A model generated the notes under the pieces. It was not told the origin of the DNA and searched no databases. It saw only the letters and a list, made by a program, of their open reading frames with translations. Shown in pieces: positions 38,995-48,178 of a stretch of DNA of 64,000 nt. How positions within the stretch are numbered: the first letter of the stretch is position 1; every line of letters starts with the position of its first letter. Position numbers and translations under genes: made by a program. The DNA comes from Rubellimicrobium mesophilum DSM 19309 (lineage in GTDB: Bacteria; Pseudomonadota; Alphaproteobacteria; Rhodobacterales; Rhodobacteraceae), in assembly GCF_000600335.2 (NCBI RefSeq), contig NZ_KK088560.1, forward strand, positions 1 to 64,000, given 5' to 3'.

Positions 38995-39762
38995 ATGGCT
39001 CTCCCCGAGTTCTCCATGCGCCAGCTTCTCGAAGCGGGCGTTCACTTCGGCCACCAGACCGCGCGGTGGAATCCCCGCATGGCCCCGTTCATCTACGGGT
39101 CGCGGAACGGCATCCACATCGTCGACCTGACGCAGACCGCCCCGATGCTCGAGGAGGCGCTGCGCGTCATCCGCGACACCGTCGCCCGCGGCGGCCGCAT
39201 CCTCTTCGTCGGCACCAAGCGCCAGGCCTCCAAGGCCATCGCCGACGCCGCCGAGAAGTCGGCGCAGTTCTACATGAACCACCGCTGGCTGGGCGGCACG
39301 CTCACCAACTGGCAGACCGTCTCGCAGTCGATCAACCGCCTCAAGGCGATCGACGAGGCCGCCGACCGCGGCTTCGAGGGCCTGACCAAGAAGGAGCGGC
39401 TCGGCATGGAGCGCGAGCAGGCCAAGCTCCAGGCCTCGCTCGGCGGCATCCGTGAAATGGGTGGCGTCCCCGACCTCCTGTTCGTCATCGACGTGAACAA
39501 GGAGGACCTCGCGATCCAGGAAGCCCACAAGCTCGGCATCCCGGTCGTCGCGGTCGTGGACACCAACTGCTCGCCCAAGGGCGTGGACTACGTGATCCCG
39601 GGCAACGACGACGCCGCCCGCGCGATCCAGCTCTACTGCGACCTCGTGGCCCGCGCCGCGCTGGAAGGCATGAGCACGCAGCTCGGCAATGCCGGCGTGG
39701 ACATCGGCGCCATGGAGCATCTCGCGGAAGAGACGCTCGAGGACACCGGCGCGACCGCCTGA
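38995..39762 (+). CDS. rpsB: 30S ribosomal protein S2
   Basis: The 255-residue protein ([29 protein letters not shown]) is a complete S2. Conserved blocks include [28 protein letters not shown] and [25 protein letters not shown]. The start at 38995 has AAAGGA nine bases upstream. It is the first gene of the classical rpsB-tsf operon, separated from tsf by a strong hairpin. Confidence 0.98.
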   Translation: MALPEFSMRQLLEAGVHFGHQTARWNPRMAPFIYGSRNGIHIVDLTQTAPMLEEALRVIRDTVARGGRILFVGTKRQASKAIADAAEKSAQFYMNHRWLGGTLTNWQTVSQSINRLKAIDEAADRGFEGLTKKERLGMEREQAKLQASLGGIREMGGVPDLLFVIDVNKEDLAIQEAHKLGIPVVAVVDTNCSPKGVDYVIPGNDDAARAIQLYCDLVARAALEGMSTQLGNAGVDIGAMEHLAEETLEDTGATA

Positions 39763-39793
39763 TCCCGCACCGGGACCGTCGCGAAACCTACAT

Positions 39794-39816
39794 CGGGCGG
39801 GTGCATCACCCGCCCG
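39794..39816 (+). terminator. rpsB-tsf intergenic attenuator hairpin
   Basis: CGGGCGGGTG (39794-39803) pairs perfectly with CACCCGCCCG (39807-39816) with a 3-base loop and no T-tract. In E. coli a partial terminator between rpsB and tsf sets their ratio; this hairpin is a candidate equivalent. It ends 21 bases before the tsf start. Confidence 0.5.
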
Positions 39817-39837
39817 AATCCGTTAAAGGAGGATGAG

Positions 39838-40740
39838 ATGACTGCTGTCACCGCGAGCATGGTGAAGGAACTGCGCGAGACCACCGGCGCCGGCATGATG
39901 GACGCCAAGAAGGCGCTGACCGAGACCGACGGCAACATGGACGCGGCCATCGACTGGCTGCGGACCAAGGGCCTTGCCAAGGCCGCCAAGAAGTCGGGCC
40001 GCACCGCGGCCGAGGGCCTCGTGGGCGTCGCCGTCGAGGGTGGCAGGGGCGTGGTCGTGGAGATCAACTCCGAGACCGACTTCGTCGCCAAGAACGCCGA
40101 GTTCCAGGGGCTTGTCCGTGACGTCGCCCGCGCGGCGCTGAAGGCTGACGACCTCGAGTCGCTCAAGCAGGCCGACGTGGGCGGCAAGACGGCCGAGGCC
40201 GCCGTGACCGACGCCATCGCGAAGGTCGGCGAGAACATGACCCTGCGCCGCATGGCCTCGCTGTCTGGCGACACCGTGGTGTCCTACGTCCACAACGCGG
40301 CCGGCGAAGGTCTGGGCAAGATCGGCGTGCTGGTCGCGCTGTCCGGCACCGACAACGGCATCGGCCGCCAGATCGCCATGCACGTCGCCGCCGCCAGCCC
40401 GGCCGCGCTGGACGAAGCCTCGCTCGACCAGGACGTGCTCGCCAAGGAGCGCGCGGTCCAGACCGCCAAGGCTCTGGAGGAGAACGCGGCCTCCGCGAAG
40501 CCGAAGCCCGAGGCGGTGATCCAGAACAACATCATCCCGGGCCGGATGAAGAAGTTCGTGGCCGAGAGCACGCTGCTGGGCCAGGCCTTCGTGGTGAACC
40601 CGGACCTGACGGTCGAGCAGGCCGCCAAGGAGGCCGGCGTGACGGTGACCGGCTTCGTGCGCCTCGGCGTGGGCGAGGGCGTCGAGAAGGTGCAGGAGGA
40701 CTTCGCGGCCGAGGTCGCGAAGATGAACGCCGGCGCCTGA
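39838..40740 (+). CDS. tsf: Elongation factor Ts
   Basis: EF-Ts is the nucleotide exchange factor for EF-Tu. The 300-residue protein has the N-terminal UBA-like segment [21 protein letters not shown], the EF-Tu contact motif ETDFVAKN, and a C-terminal coiled-coil/dimerisation region. The start at 39838 has AAAGGAGGATG, the strongest ribosome binding site in the window. It is the last gene of the rpsB-tsf operon; two hairpins follow. Confidence 0.98.
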   Translation: MTAVTASMVKELRETTGAGMMDAKKALTETDGNMDAAIDWLRTKGLAKAAKKSGRTAAEGLVGVAVEGGRGVVVEINSETDFVAKNAEFQGLVRDVARAALKADDLESLKQADVGGKTAEAAVTDAIAKVGENMTLRRMASLSGDTVVSYVHNAAGEGLGKIGVLVALSGTDNGIGRQIAMHVAAASPAALDEASLDQDVLAKERAVQTAKALEENAASAKPKPEAVIQNNIIPGRMKKFVAESTLLGQAFVVNPDLTVEQAAKEAGVTVTGFVRLGVGEGVEKVQEDFAAEVAKMNAGA

Positions 40741-40751
40741 TCGGAAAGGAT

Positions 40752-40784
40752 GCGGCGCCGTGCCGGGACAGGGCACGACGCCGC
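40752..40784 (+). terminator. tsf terminator
   Basis: GCGGCGcCGTGCC (40752-40764) pairs with GGCACGaCGCCGC (40772-40784), 12 base pairs with one mismatch, followed by CTCTCTT. A second hairpin (GGCCCGCC with GGCGGGCC, about 40794-40820) lies directly downstream. The remaining 180 bases to the next gene show nothing else I can support. Confidence 0.6.
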
Positions 40785-41000
40785 CTCTCTTGGGGCCCGC
40801 CCGGGGGGACGAGGCGGGCCTTGCAGCGAATCGGCGGGGACAGCCGATCCCGTTCGGGATCAATTCCCTCCGGACCGACCGTCCCTGAAACGCCAGGGCT
40901 CCGCCCGATCCGGCCTTTGGGCCCAAGGCCCGTCGTCCGTCTCAATGGCGGCGTTTTGACGCAGGACGTCGAGTCGCGCGAGTAGGGGATTCCCCACCCC

Positions 41001-41756
41001 TCAGGCGTCCACCGTGAACATCTGGTTGTAGAAGGCGGCCTTGAGCACGGCCTGCGCGGTCGTCTCGACGTCCAGCGCCTCGCGCGCGAGGCGAAGGTGC
41101 TTCTCCACCGTGGCAGGGGTCAGGCCCATCAGCAGCGCGATGTCCTGCGCCGTCTTGCCGTCGCCCACCCATTGCAGCACCTCGCGCTGCCGCTGCGTGA
41201 GCGTGCGCGAGCCGCTGTAGGGCAGGGTGAGCAGCTTCAGGTGGAAGACGTTGTTCATCACCGTGATGGTGGGACCGTCCTTGGCCCAGAGCTCGTCCAC
41301 CTCCGGCTGCGTCAGGCCCGGACGCGCGCACAGCCCGATGCCGCCCTTGGCGCGCTTGGAGACCGAGTGGAAGCTGATCGTGTAGCCGGTGGTGACGCCG
41401 AGTTTGCGGTTGAACTCCATCGCCTTGAGCTCGGCCGGGGAGAAGCCGCCCTTGGCCACCATCTGGTGCATCCAGGACCAGGAGCAGGCGCCATCGTTCT
41501 CGAGGGCCCAGCGGACCATGGGGCCGTTCAGGTAGAGCCCCTCCTCGATGTAGGGGCGCATGTAGGCGGCGGGCAGGTTGGTCAGCACGACCCAGTCCTG
41601 CGGGTCGCCAAGCGACCGCCCGCTGCGGTATCGCGTGTAGCCGTAGAGCAGCCGGTCGAAGCCGAACGACGCCATGGCGTCGAGGTGGAGTCGCCACAGG
41701 CCTTCCACGGAGGTCGCGCTGTTCACGCGATCCAGGTGAATAACCAAGTCATGCAT
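41001..41756 (-). CDS. LuxR-family regulator with autoinducer-binding-type domain
   Basis: The 251-residue protein has an N-terminal autoinducer-binding-like domain (about 15-165) and a C-terminal LuxR helix-turn-helix (LTQRQREVLQWVGDGKTAQDIALLMGLTPATVEKHL). No luxI-type synthase is in the window. In the ligand pocket the segment GLYLNGPMVRW has Gly in place of the Asp that contacts acyl-homoserine lactones in LuxR/TraR, so it may bind another ligand; this is seen widely in alphaproteobacterial LuxR solos. It lies 39 bases downstream of the hybrid kinase gene on the same strand, suggesting a common operon. The ATG at 41756 was chosen; a GTG at 41792 is in frame. Confidence 0.85.
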   Translation of the reverse strand: MHDLVIHLDRVNSATSVEGLWRLHLDAMASFGFDRLLYGYTRYRSGRSLGDPQDWVVLTNLPAAYMRPYIEEGLYLNGPMVRWALENDGACSWSWMHQMVAKGGFSPAELKAMEFNRKLGVTTGYTISFHSVSKRAKGGIGLCARPGLTQPEVDELWAKDGPTITVMNNVFHLKLLTLPYSGSRTLTQRQREVLQWVGDGKTAQDIALLMGLTPATVEKHLRLAREALDVETTAQAVLKAAFYNQMFTVDA

Positions 41757-41795
41757 GTTCGATAAACCAATATCACCCTGACGACGGGTCACGCA

Positions 41796-43451
41796 TCATT
41801 TTTCGGTGCCGGCGGGAATGTCCAGACCCGACGCGCTGCGGGCCGGCTTCACCACACGAGCGATGGCCTCGGCCAACTCGACGGTGGTGAAGGGCTTGGC
41901 GAGGCAGGGCAGGGCCTCGCCTTCCAGGCCGGCCAGGGCGGCGTAGCCCGACATGAGCAAGGCGGGCAGATCGGGTGCCAACCGGCGGCTGGCGGTCACC
42001 AGGGCGGCCCCCGTCATGCCCGGCATGGCGTGGTCGGTGACGAGGAGGTCGGGCGCGCCGGCCCGAGCCAGGAGATCGAGCGCCTCGGCACCCGAACCCG
42101 CCTCCTCGACGTCGTGCCCGAGGTCCCGGAGCATCCGCGCGACCGAATCCCGCACCAGGGGCTCGTCATCGATCACCAACACGCGCAGAGGTGGCACCTC
42201 GGGGAGGGTGGCGGCAACTCGAAGGGAAGAAGGTAGTTCCAGCGGCTCTCGCGCCTGGGGCAGCAGGATCGTGACCCGGGTGCCCTGGCCGGGCGTGCTC
42301 TCGATCAGGAGCTCGCCGCCGCTCTGCTGCGCTAGGCCCTTGGCCATGGACAGGCCAAGCCCGGTGCCTTGCCCGGGGTCCTTGGTGGTGAAGAAGGGCT
42401 CGGTCGCGCGCCGAAGGGTCGCGTCGTCCATGCCCAGGCCGTCGTCGACGATGGCCAGCGCCACGTAGGGTCCGGGCGGCAGCCGCGCGGGATGGCCGTC
42501 CCCGAGGACCGCGGACGCCAACACGAAGGTCAGGCGGCCCTTGCCCTCCATCGCGTCGCGCGCGTTGATGCAGAGGTTCAGGATCGCGAGCTCGAGCTGA
42601 CCCGGGTCGACATGGGCGGGCGGAAGATCCGAGGCAGCCTCGATTCGGATCTCGATCATCGGGCCCACGGAGCGGGCGACGAGCTCGCTCATGTCCTGCA
42701 CAAGGGCACCCAGATCGACGGCCCGGGCGTTCAGGTGCTGGCGACGTGCGAAGGCGAGGAGCCGAGCGACGAGCAGCCGCGCCCGCTCGGCCGCCTCGGC
42801 GGCGGCGGCCAGGAGCCTGGCGTTGCGGGGCTCGAGCTTGGCCTTGCGCGACAGGATGTCGAGGCAGCCCACGATCGGCGTGAGCAGGTTGTTGAAGTCG
42901 TGAGCGACGCCCCCGGTGAGCTGGCCCAGCGTCTCGACCTTCTGAAGCTGGACGAGCTCGGCCGTCCGGGCCTCGACTCGGGCCTCGAGCTCGGCGTTCA
43001 GCCGCGCGAGCTCCGTGGCGGCCGCGCGGGCGCGCTCACGCTCGGCCAGCAACTCGCGCTCGTAGGCGCGCCGGTCGGTGGCATCGACCACCAGGAGGCG
43101 ATGGCCGAGCAGCCCTCCATCGGCATCATCCACGCGCCGCCAGTCGACCAGCGCGGGCAGCCGGGTGCCATCGGCGCGGCGCAGATCGAGGGCGACCTGG
43201 CGGAGCAAACCCTCCCTGCGCAGGATCGGGGCGCAATGGGTCTCGTAGAAGATGCGCGCCCCGGGGGTCAGGAGGGCCTGGATCCTCTGGCCCGTCAGGG
43301 CGCCCGGCGCCAGCCCCAACCAGCCGGCCAGCGTCCCGTTGACCCGCGTGATCGTCCCGTCGGGGCGCGCCGTCAGGTAGCCGACCGGTGCCTGATCGTA
43401 GAGCTCCTCGAAGGTTTCGTCGGGCGGGTCAAGGCGCGTCGGGTCGCTCAT
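41796..43451 (-). CDS. PAS hybrid histidine kinase with C-terminal receiver domain
   Basis: The 551-residue cytoplasmic protein has a PAS domain (about 12-125), a coiled coil (126-175), a HisKA domain with phospho-acceptor His184 (GGVAHDFNNLLTPI), an HATPase domain (N-box NLCINARDAM at 292-301, G-boxes DDGLGMD and GTGLGLSMAKG), and a receiver domain from about 422 with phospho-acceptor Asp473 (LLVTDHAMPGMTG) and Lys519 (LAKPF). Its ATG overlaps the stop of the RsbQ-like hydrolase gene (ATGA). In Bacillus RsbQ works with the PAS domain of RsbP, so this PAS domain is the probable partner of the hydrolase. No histidine phosphotransfer protein is adjacent. Confidence 0.9.
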   Translation of the reverse strand: MSDPTRLDPPDETFEELYDQAPVGYLTARPDGTITRVNGTLAGWLGLAPGALTGQRIQALLTPGARIFYETHCAPILRREGLLRQVALDLRRADGTRLPALVDWRRVDDADGGLLGHRLLVVDATDRRAYERELLAERERARAAATELARLNAELEARVEARTAELVQLQKVETLGQLTGGVAHDFNNLLTPIVGCLDILSRKAKLEPRNARLLAAAAEAAERARLLVARLLAFARRQHLNARAVDLGALVQDMSELVARSVGPMIEIRIEAASDLPPAHVDPGQLELAILNLCINARDAMEGKGRLTFVLASAVLGDGHPARLPPGPYVALAIVDDGLGMDDATLRRATEPFFTTKDPGQGTGLGLSMAKGLAQQSGGELLIESTPGQGTRVTILLPQAREPLELPSSLRVAATLPEVPPLRVLVIDDEPLVRDSVARMLRDLGHDVEEAGSGAEALDLLARAGAPDLLVTDHAMPGMTGAALVTASRRLAPDLPALLMSGYAALAGLEGEALPCLAKPFTTVELAEAIARVVKPARSASGLDIPAGTEK

Positions 43452-44242
43452 TTCGCCAGGAAGCTGCGGATCGCCGCCGTCGTCTCCTCGGGCGCGCTCA
43501 TGTGGGGGCAATGACCGGACGCCTGCATGAGCACGAGCTCGCTCCGAGGCAGGTGGCGGTGCATGTAATGGCCGACCTCGACCGGCGCGATCATGTCGGC
43601 CTGGGTCTGGAGCACCAGGCTCCGCGTCCGGCACCTGGGGACGTCGGCGCGATGGTCGGCGAGGAAGACGACGCGGGCGAACTCGCGCGCGATGTCGGGG
43701 TCGGTGCGGCAGAAGCTGCCGGCGAGGGTCTCGCCCAACTCCGGGCGTTCGGCGTTGCCCATGATGGCAGGCGCCATCGAGCGCGACCAGCCCAGGAAGT
43801 TGCTGTCCAGAACCTCGATCAGCCCCTCGATATCCTCGCGCGAGAACCCGCCCTTGTAGTCGCCGTCGTCGATGAAGGACGGCGAGGGTGACACCATGAC
43901 GAGCGAATCGACCAGGTCCGGGGCCTTGATGGCCGCCAACATGCCGATGGTGGCGGCGGCCGAGTGACCCACGAAGACCACGTCCTTCAGGCCCAGGGCC
44001 CTCAGCACCTCGATGGTGTCGTCCACGTAGCCGTCGAAGGTGGAGTATTTGCCGGAGTCGTAGGCCGAAAGGTCCGAGCCACCGGCGCCCACATGGTCGA
44101 AGAGCACGACGCGGTGGTCGCGCTCGAACTCCGGCGCCATGGCGCTCCAGGCGTTGTAGTCGCATCCGAAGCCATGGGCGAAGACCATGGGGCGCGAGCC
44201 TAGGCCCGACACCTTCACGTTGTTGCGCCGCAAGACATCCAT
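43448..44242 (-). CDS. RsbQ/KAI2-type alpha/beta hydrolase
   Basis: The 264-residue protein aligns in spacing with Bacillus subtilis RsbQ: catalytic Ser94 in VGHSAAATIG, Asp216 in LQTQADMIAP and His244 in SGHCPHMSAPEET. FAHGFGCDYNAWSAM forms the oxyanion region, and FDHVGAGGSDLSAYD is characteristic of the RsbQ/DWARF14/KAI2 group. These proteins act as small-molecule receptors or enzymes; RsbQ is required for energy-stress signalling through the PAS protein RsbP. Here it is the first gene, overlapping a PAS hybrid kinase by four bases. It has no signal peptide. The natural ligand is unknown. Confidence 0.9.
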   Translation of the reverse strand: MDVLRRNNVKVSGLGSRPMVFAHGFGCDYNAWSAMAPEFERDHRVVLFDHVGAGGSDLSAYDSGKYSTFDGYVDDTIEVLRALGLKDVVFVGHSAAATIGMLAAIKAPDLVDSLVMVSPSPSFIDDGDYKGGFSREDIEGLIEVLDSNFLGWSRSMAPAIMGNAERPELGETLAGSFCRTDPDIAREFARVVFLADHRADVPRCRTRSLVLQTQADMIAPVEVGHYMHRHLPRSELVLMQASGHCPHMSAPEETTAAIRSFLAK

Positions 44243-44367
44243 GGCGGCATCCTCGTCAAATCACAGCAGAGTTTCGTTTCTATCCTGACGACAGGCATAG
44301 CCGAGGCGGACCTGCCGATCCATGCCAAACGCAGCAGGTCGCCCAGGATGTCCGACGACGGCCTTAA

Positions 44368-44389
44368 TTGACATAATATATATTATACG
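44368..44389. promoter_or_regulatory. AT-only palindrome upstream of rsbQ-like operon
   Basis: ATAATATATATTAT (44373-44386) is a perfect 14-bp palindrome of A and T only, next to TTGACA, in otherwise G+C-rich DNA. On the minus strand it contains TATAAT, a candidate -10 about 130 bases before the hydrolase gene; a matching -35 is not clear. It could be a promoter with overlapping operator. Confidence 0.45.
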
Positions 44390-44412
44390 ACTTTCGGGAG
44401 TGGTCGTCCCGT

Positions 44413-45450
44413 TCACTCCGCCGGCAGCACCACGGTGAACCGGCTCCCCTTCCCGAGATCGCTCTCTACCATGAGACGCCCATGGTGGCGGTTCACGATG
44501 TGCTTGACGATGGCGAGGCCCAGTCCGGTGCCGCCCACCTCGCGCGAGCGGTGCGTGTCCACGCGATAGAAGCGCTCCGTCAGCCGGGGGATGTGATGCG
44601 TCGCGATGCCGGGCCCACGGTCCGTGACGCTGAGGCGCAGGCCGTTGCGGCGCAGGCTCGGCTCCTCGGCCGGTCCGGTCAGCGCGATCTCCACCGGTCC
44701 GCCATGGCCTCCATACTTGATCGCATTCTCCACGAGGTTGGTGAGCACCTGGCGAAGCTGCCCCTCGTCGCCCGGGACGGTCATGCGAGCCTCCGGGAGG
44801 TCGAGCCGCAGTTCCGCCCCGGCCTGCCCCGCCAAGGGCTCCAGAGACGCCGCGACCGAGGCCGTAAGCGCGCGCAGGTCCACTTGCCCGGTGGGACGCC
44901 GCCGCTCCTCGGCCTCGACCTGGCTGAGGGACAGCAGGTCGTCCACGAGGCGCGCCATGCGCTGCGCCTCGCGCGTGGCGATGCCCAGGAAGCGCTCGCG
45001 CGCGGCCGGGTCGTCCCGCGCCGGTCCCCGCAGCGTCTCCAGGAACCCGAGCAAGGCCGTCAACGGCGTCCGAAGCTCGTGGCTCACGTTGGCCACGAAG
45101 TCGCGCCGGATCTGCCCCGCCTCCTCCACCGCCGTCACGTCCTCGAAGGTGACGAGGACGTGCCGCCCCGAGGCGAACGCCACGCTCCGCGCGCTGGCCC
45201 GCCAGGTCGAATCGCGGCCGCCATCCCGGCCCAGGTAGTGCCCCTCCCGGGGCTGGCCGTCGCGGAGCGTGCCCTCGACGACATCGAGCGTCGCCGGTTG
45301 CCGCAGCACTGTGATGTAATGCCGTCCCGTTCCGTCATGCCCGAACAGTTGCGCGGCGGCGGCGTTGGTTGCCTCGATCCGCTCGTCTTGACCGATCAGC
45401 ACGGCCGGGATCGGCAGCGCCGCGATCAGGGCCAGAGAATCGGACAACAT
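44413..45450 (-). CDS. phoR: PhoR-like sensor histidine kinase
   Basis: The 345-residue protein has an N-terminal PAS domain (about 12-108), HisKA with phospho-acceptor His124 (NVSHELRTPLTALLGFLETL) and HATPase (N-box NLVENAIKYGG, G-boxes DRGPGIATHH, GGTGLGLAIVKHIVNRHHG). The pattern is that of alphaproteobacterial PhoR. It lacks the membrane helices of E. coli PhoR, as is usual in this group. In relatives phoR leads the pst-phoU-phoB operon; here no pst or phoB gene follows, so its partner is elsewhere. It is divergent from a small receiver-like gene. Confidence 0.85.
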   Translation of the reverse strand: MLSDSLALIAALPIPAVLIGQDERIEATNAAAAQLFGHDGTGRHYITVLRQPATLDVVEGTLRDGQPREGHYLGRDGGRDSTWRASARSVAFASGRHVLVTFEDVTAVEEAGQIRRDFVANVSHELRTPLTALLGFLETLRGPARDDPAARERFLGIATREAQRMARLVDDLLSLSQVEAEERRRPTGQVDLRALTASVAASLEPLAGQAGAELRLDLPEARMTVPGDEGQLRQVLTNLVENAIKYGGHGGPVEIALTGPAEEPSLRRNGLRLSVTDRGPGIATHHIPRLTERFYRVDTHRSREVGGTGLGLAIVKHIVNRHHGRLMVESDLGKGSRFTVVLPAE

Positions 45451-45635
45451 GGGTAACAGTCGAAGCTTATTTTCCGGCGCGGCTGACGCAACGTCTTGTG
45501 CCGGTCGAGGGCTGGACTATCATGGTTTGCAACTGATAGGCGAGCCTTCTCAGCCCAGGGTTGCAAAGCTCGCAGGTCGTCCCAGTGCAGTCCGTTCCCG
45601 TCCAACGTCTCGAGGGCCTTCGCTCCGGTGGCGCC

Positions 45636-45971
45636 ATGATTCTCGTGATCGGCCCTCTCAAGCTCACCGGCGGAGGAGGTCCCGCGATCCTGCGCCAGCA
45701 GGGCTATCGCTTCGCCGAGTTCGATGACCTGGAGGCCGGGCTCCTGCTCGAGGCCATGCCCGACATGGTGGTCTCTCCACTCATCGGACAGGACTTCGAC
45801 GCCATGGACGTCGCCCGACGCCTCGCGCAGTTGGGTTATCGCGGCCCCTACAGGGCCCTGACCGCGCCGCTGCCCAGGCCCGGGCTCGTGAAGGCCGAAG
45901 TGATGGCCGACGCGCCCGGGCTCGACTTCGACCTGGTGGTCGTCAGCCACGAGCCGGATCGGCCGGGCTGA
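45636..45971 (+). CDS. Hypothetical protein resembling a degenerate receiver domain
   Basis: The 111-residue protein ([15 protein letters not shown]...) has the alternating beta-alpha pattern of a receiver domain: ILVIG for beta 1, [21 protein letters not shown] at the position of the phospho-acceptor loop, and DFDLVVVS at the end. The canonical Asp and the DD pair are missing, so it would not be phosphorylated normally. I know of no assigned function. It is divergent from phoR across 185 bases and its 3' end overlaps the convergent carbonic anhydrase gene by 29 bases. The start is uncertain: the ATG at 45636 has a poor ribosome binding site; a TTG at 45561 is in frame. Confidence 0.6.
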   Translation: MILVIGPLKLTGGGGPAILRQQGYRFAEFDDLEAGLLLEAMPDMVVSPLIGQDFDAMDVARRLAQLGYRGPYRALTAPLPRPGLVKAEVMADAPGLDFDLVVVSHEPDRPG

Positions 45972-46472
45972 GGCCAGCGGCGAAGCGGGCCGCGTTCGCC
46001 GCATAGTGCTCGGCCGAGAGGCGCAGCCGCTCCACCGCCGCGTCGTCCAGGCCGCGGACCGCCTTGGCCGGAGCACCGACGATCAGGCTGCGCTCCTCGA
46101 AACGCTTGCCCTCGGTGACGAGCGCCGCCGCGCCGACGAGGCTCTCGCGCCCGATGACGGCGCCGTTGAGGATCGTGGCCGACATCCCGACGAGGCTCTG
46201 GTCGCCGATCGTGCAGCCATGAACCATGGCCTTGTGGCCGATCGTGCAGCGCGCCCCGATGCTCAGGGGAAAGCCCCAGTCGGTGTGCAGGACGGAGAGT
46301 TCCTGGACGTTGGTCCCCTCGCCCAGCTCGATCCATTCGTTGTCGCCGCGCAGCACGGCCCCGAACCAGACCGACGCGCGGGCGCCGATCCGCACCTTGC
46401 CGATGATCTGGGCATCCGGCGCGATCCAGGCCGTGGGATGGATCTCCGGCCCCTGCCCCTCCAGCGCCCAGA

Positions 46473-46476
<4 letters not shown>
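45943..46476 (-). CDS. Gamma carbonic anhydrase family protein
   Basis: The 177-residue protein is a left-handed beta-helix of hexapeptide repeats ([48 protein letters not shown]). The zinc-binding His residues of gamma carbonic anhydrases are seen in VLHTD, TIGHK and MVHGC. Many such proteins have weak or no hydratase activity, so catalysis is not certain. The GTG start at 46476 overlaps the gmk stop (GTGA). With yicC and gmk it forms a three-gene operon. Confidence 0.9.
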
Positions 46477-47132
<656 letters not shown>

Positions 47133-47135
47133 CCC

Positions 47136-48026
47136 CTACTCCACGTTCTGGACCTGCTCGCGCATCTGGTCGATGGCCGCCTTGAGGTCAAGCCCGAGGC
47201 GCGACAGCGGCGCCGAGCCGGACTTGGACAGGAGCGTGTTGGCCTCGCGGTTGAACTCCTGCGCCAGGAAGTCGAGGCGCCGCCCGGCCGGCTTGTCGTC
47301 GGCCAGCAGATCCCGCGCCTGCGCGACATGGGCGCGGAGCCGGTCAATCTCCTCGGTCACGTCCGCCTTGACGGCGATCAGCGCGAGCTCCTGGGCCAGC
47401 CGCGCCTCCTCCACCTCCGGCACGTCGAGGAGCACCCGCCGCAGCGCTCCGGTCAGCGCCTCGCGCGCCTCCTCGCGCCGGGCCTCGGCCAGCCGCGCCG
47501 CCTCGTCCGCCATGGCGGCGATCCCGTCGATCTGGTCCCGCAGGACGGACCCGAGCGCCCGACCCTCGGCCTCCCGCGCTGCCACGAAGTCGTCGAGGAG
47601 CCCAGCCAAATCGCCCAGGAGCGCGGGCAGGAGCCCCTCCTCCGCTTCGCCGGGGGGAGCCGCGACGACCACCCCCTTCTGCGCCAGCACGTCGGCGGCA
47701 TTGGGCTGGTTCAGCGTCACGCCCAACGCGAAGGCGCGCTGCTGGACGTGCTCCAGGGCGTGCAGCACGCGGTCGAGCTGCGCCTCGTCGATGCCGAATC
47801 CCCCTTCGCCCGCCGGCCGCGAGAGCCGCAGGGTCAGCGACACGTTCCCGCGCGACAGCCGCGCCGAGAGCGCCGCGCGCACGCCGGGCTCCAGCCCCTC
47901 GATCCCCTCGGGCAGGCGCAGCCGCAGCTCCAGCCCCCGGCCGTTGACCCCGCGCAGGTCCCAGTCCCACTGGAGGTCCCCGAAGGAGCCCCGGCGGCTC
48001 GCGAAGGCGGTCATGGAGCGGATCAT
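47136..48026 (-). CDS. yicC: YicC family endoribonuclease-like protein
   Basis: The 296-residue protein starts with the conserved [13 protein letters not shown] and [18 protein letters not shown], and ends with the DUF1732 block ([22 protein letters not shown]) shared by the family. E. coli YicC has been linked to RNA degradation and small-RNA turnover; activity here is inferred. It is the first gene of the yicC-gmk-carbonic anhydrase operon. Upstream is a near-match to a CtrA site (48089-48104). Confidence 0.92.
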   Translation of the reverse strand: MIRSMTAFASRRGSFGDLQWDWDLRGVNGRGLELRLRLPEGIEGLEPGVRAALSARLSRGNVSLTLRLSRPAGEGGFGIDEAQLDRVLHALEHVQQRAFALGVTLNQPNAADVLAQKGVVVAAPPGEAEEGLLPALLGDLAGLLDDFVAAREAEGRALGSVLRDQIDGIAAMADEAARLAEARREEAREALTGALRRVLLDVPEVEEARLAQELALIAVKADVTEEIDRLRAHVAQARDLLADDKPAGRRLDFLAQEFNREANTLLSKSGSAPLSRLGLDLKAAIDQMREQVQNVE

Positions 48027-48178
48027 CGGGCGTCCCTGTCGTCGCGTGTCCGGTCATCCTTTCCGGCGCGGCGCGCGAAGGCAAGCGGTTAACCTCTTGG
48101 TAACTTTCCAGCGGACTTTTCCGGCCAATTCATTAGATTAAATCTCAAGTAAGCAGGTTGAACCGTGGGGAGGGCGAC

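Noticed and set aside
48089-48104. TTAACCTCTTGGTAAC as a CtrA site
   Set aside because: One half-site base is wrong (GTAA for TTAA). It is only a near match, so I did not list it as a feature.
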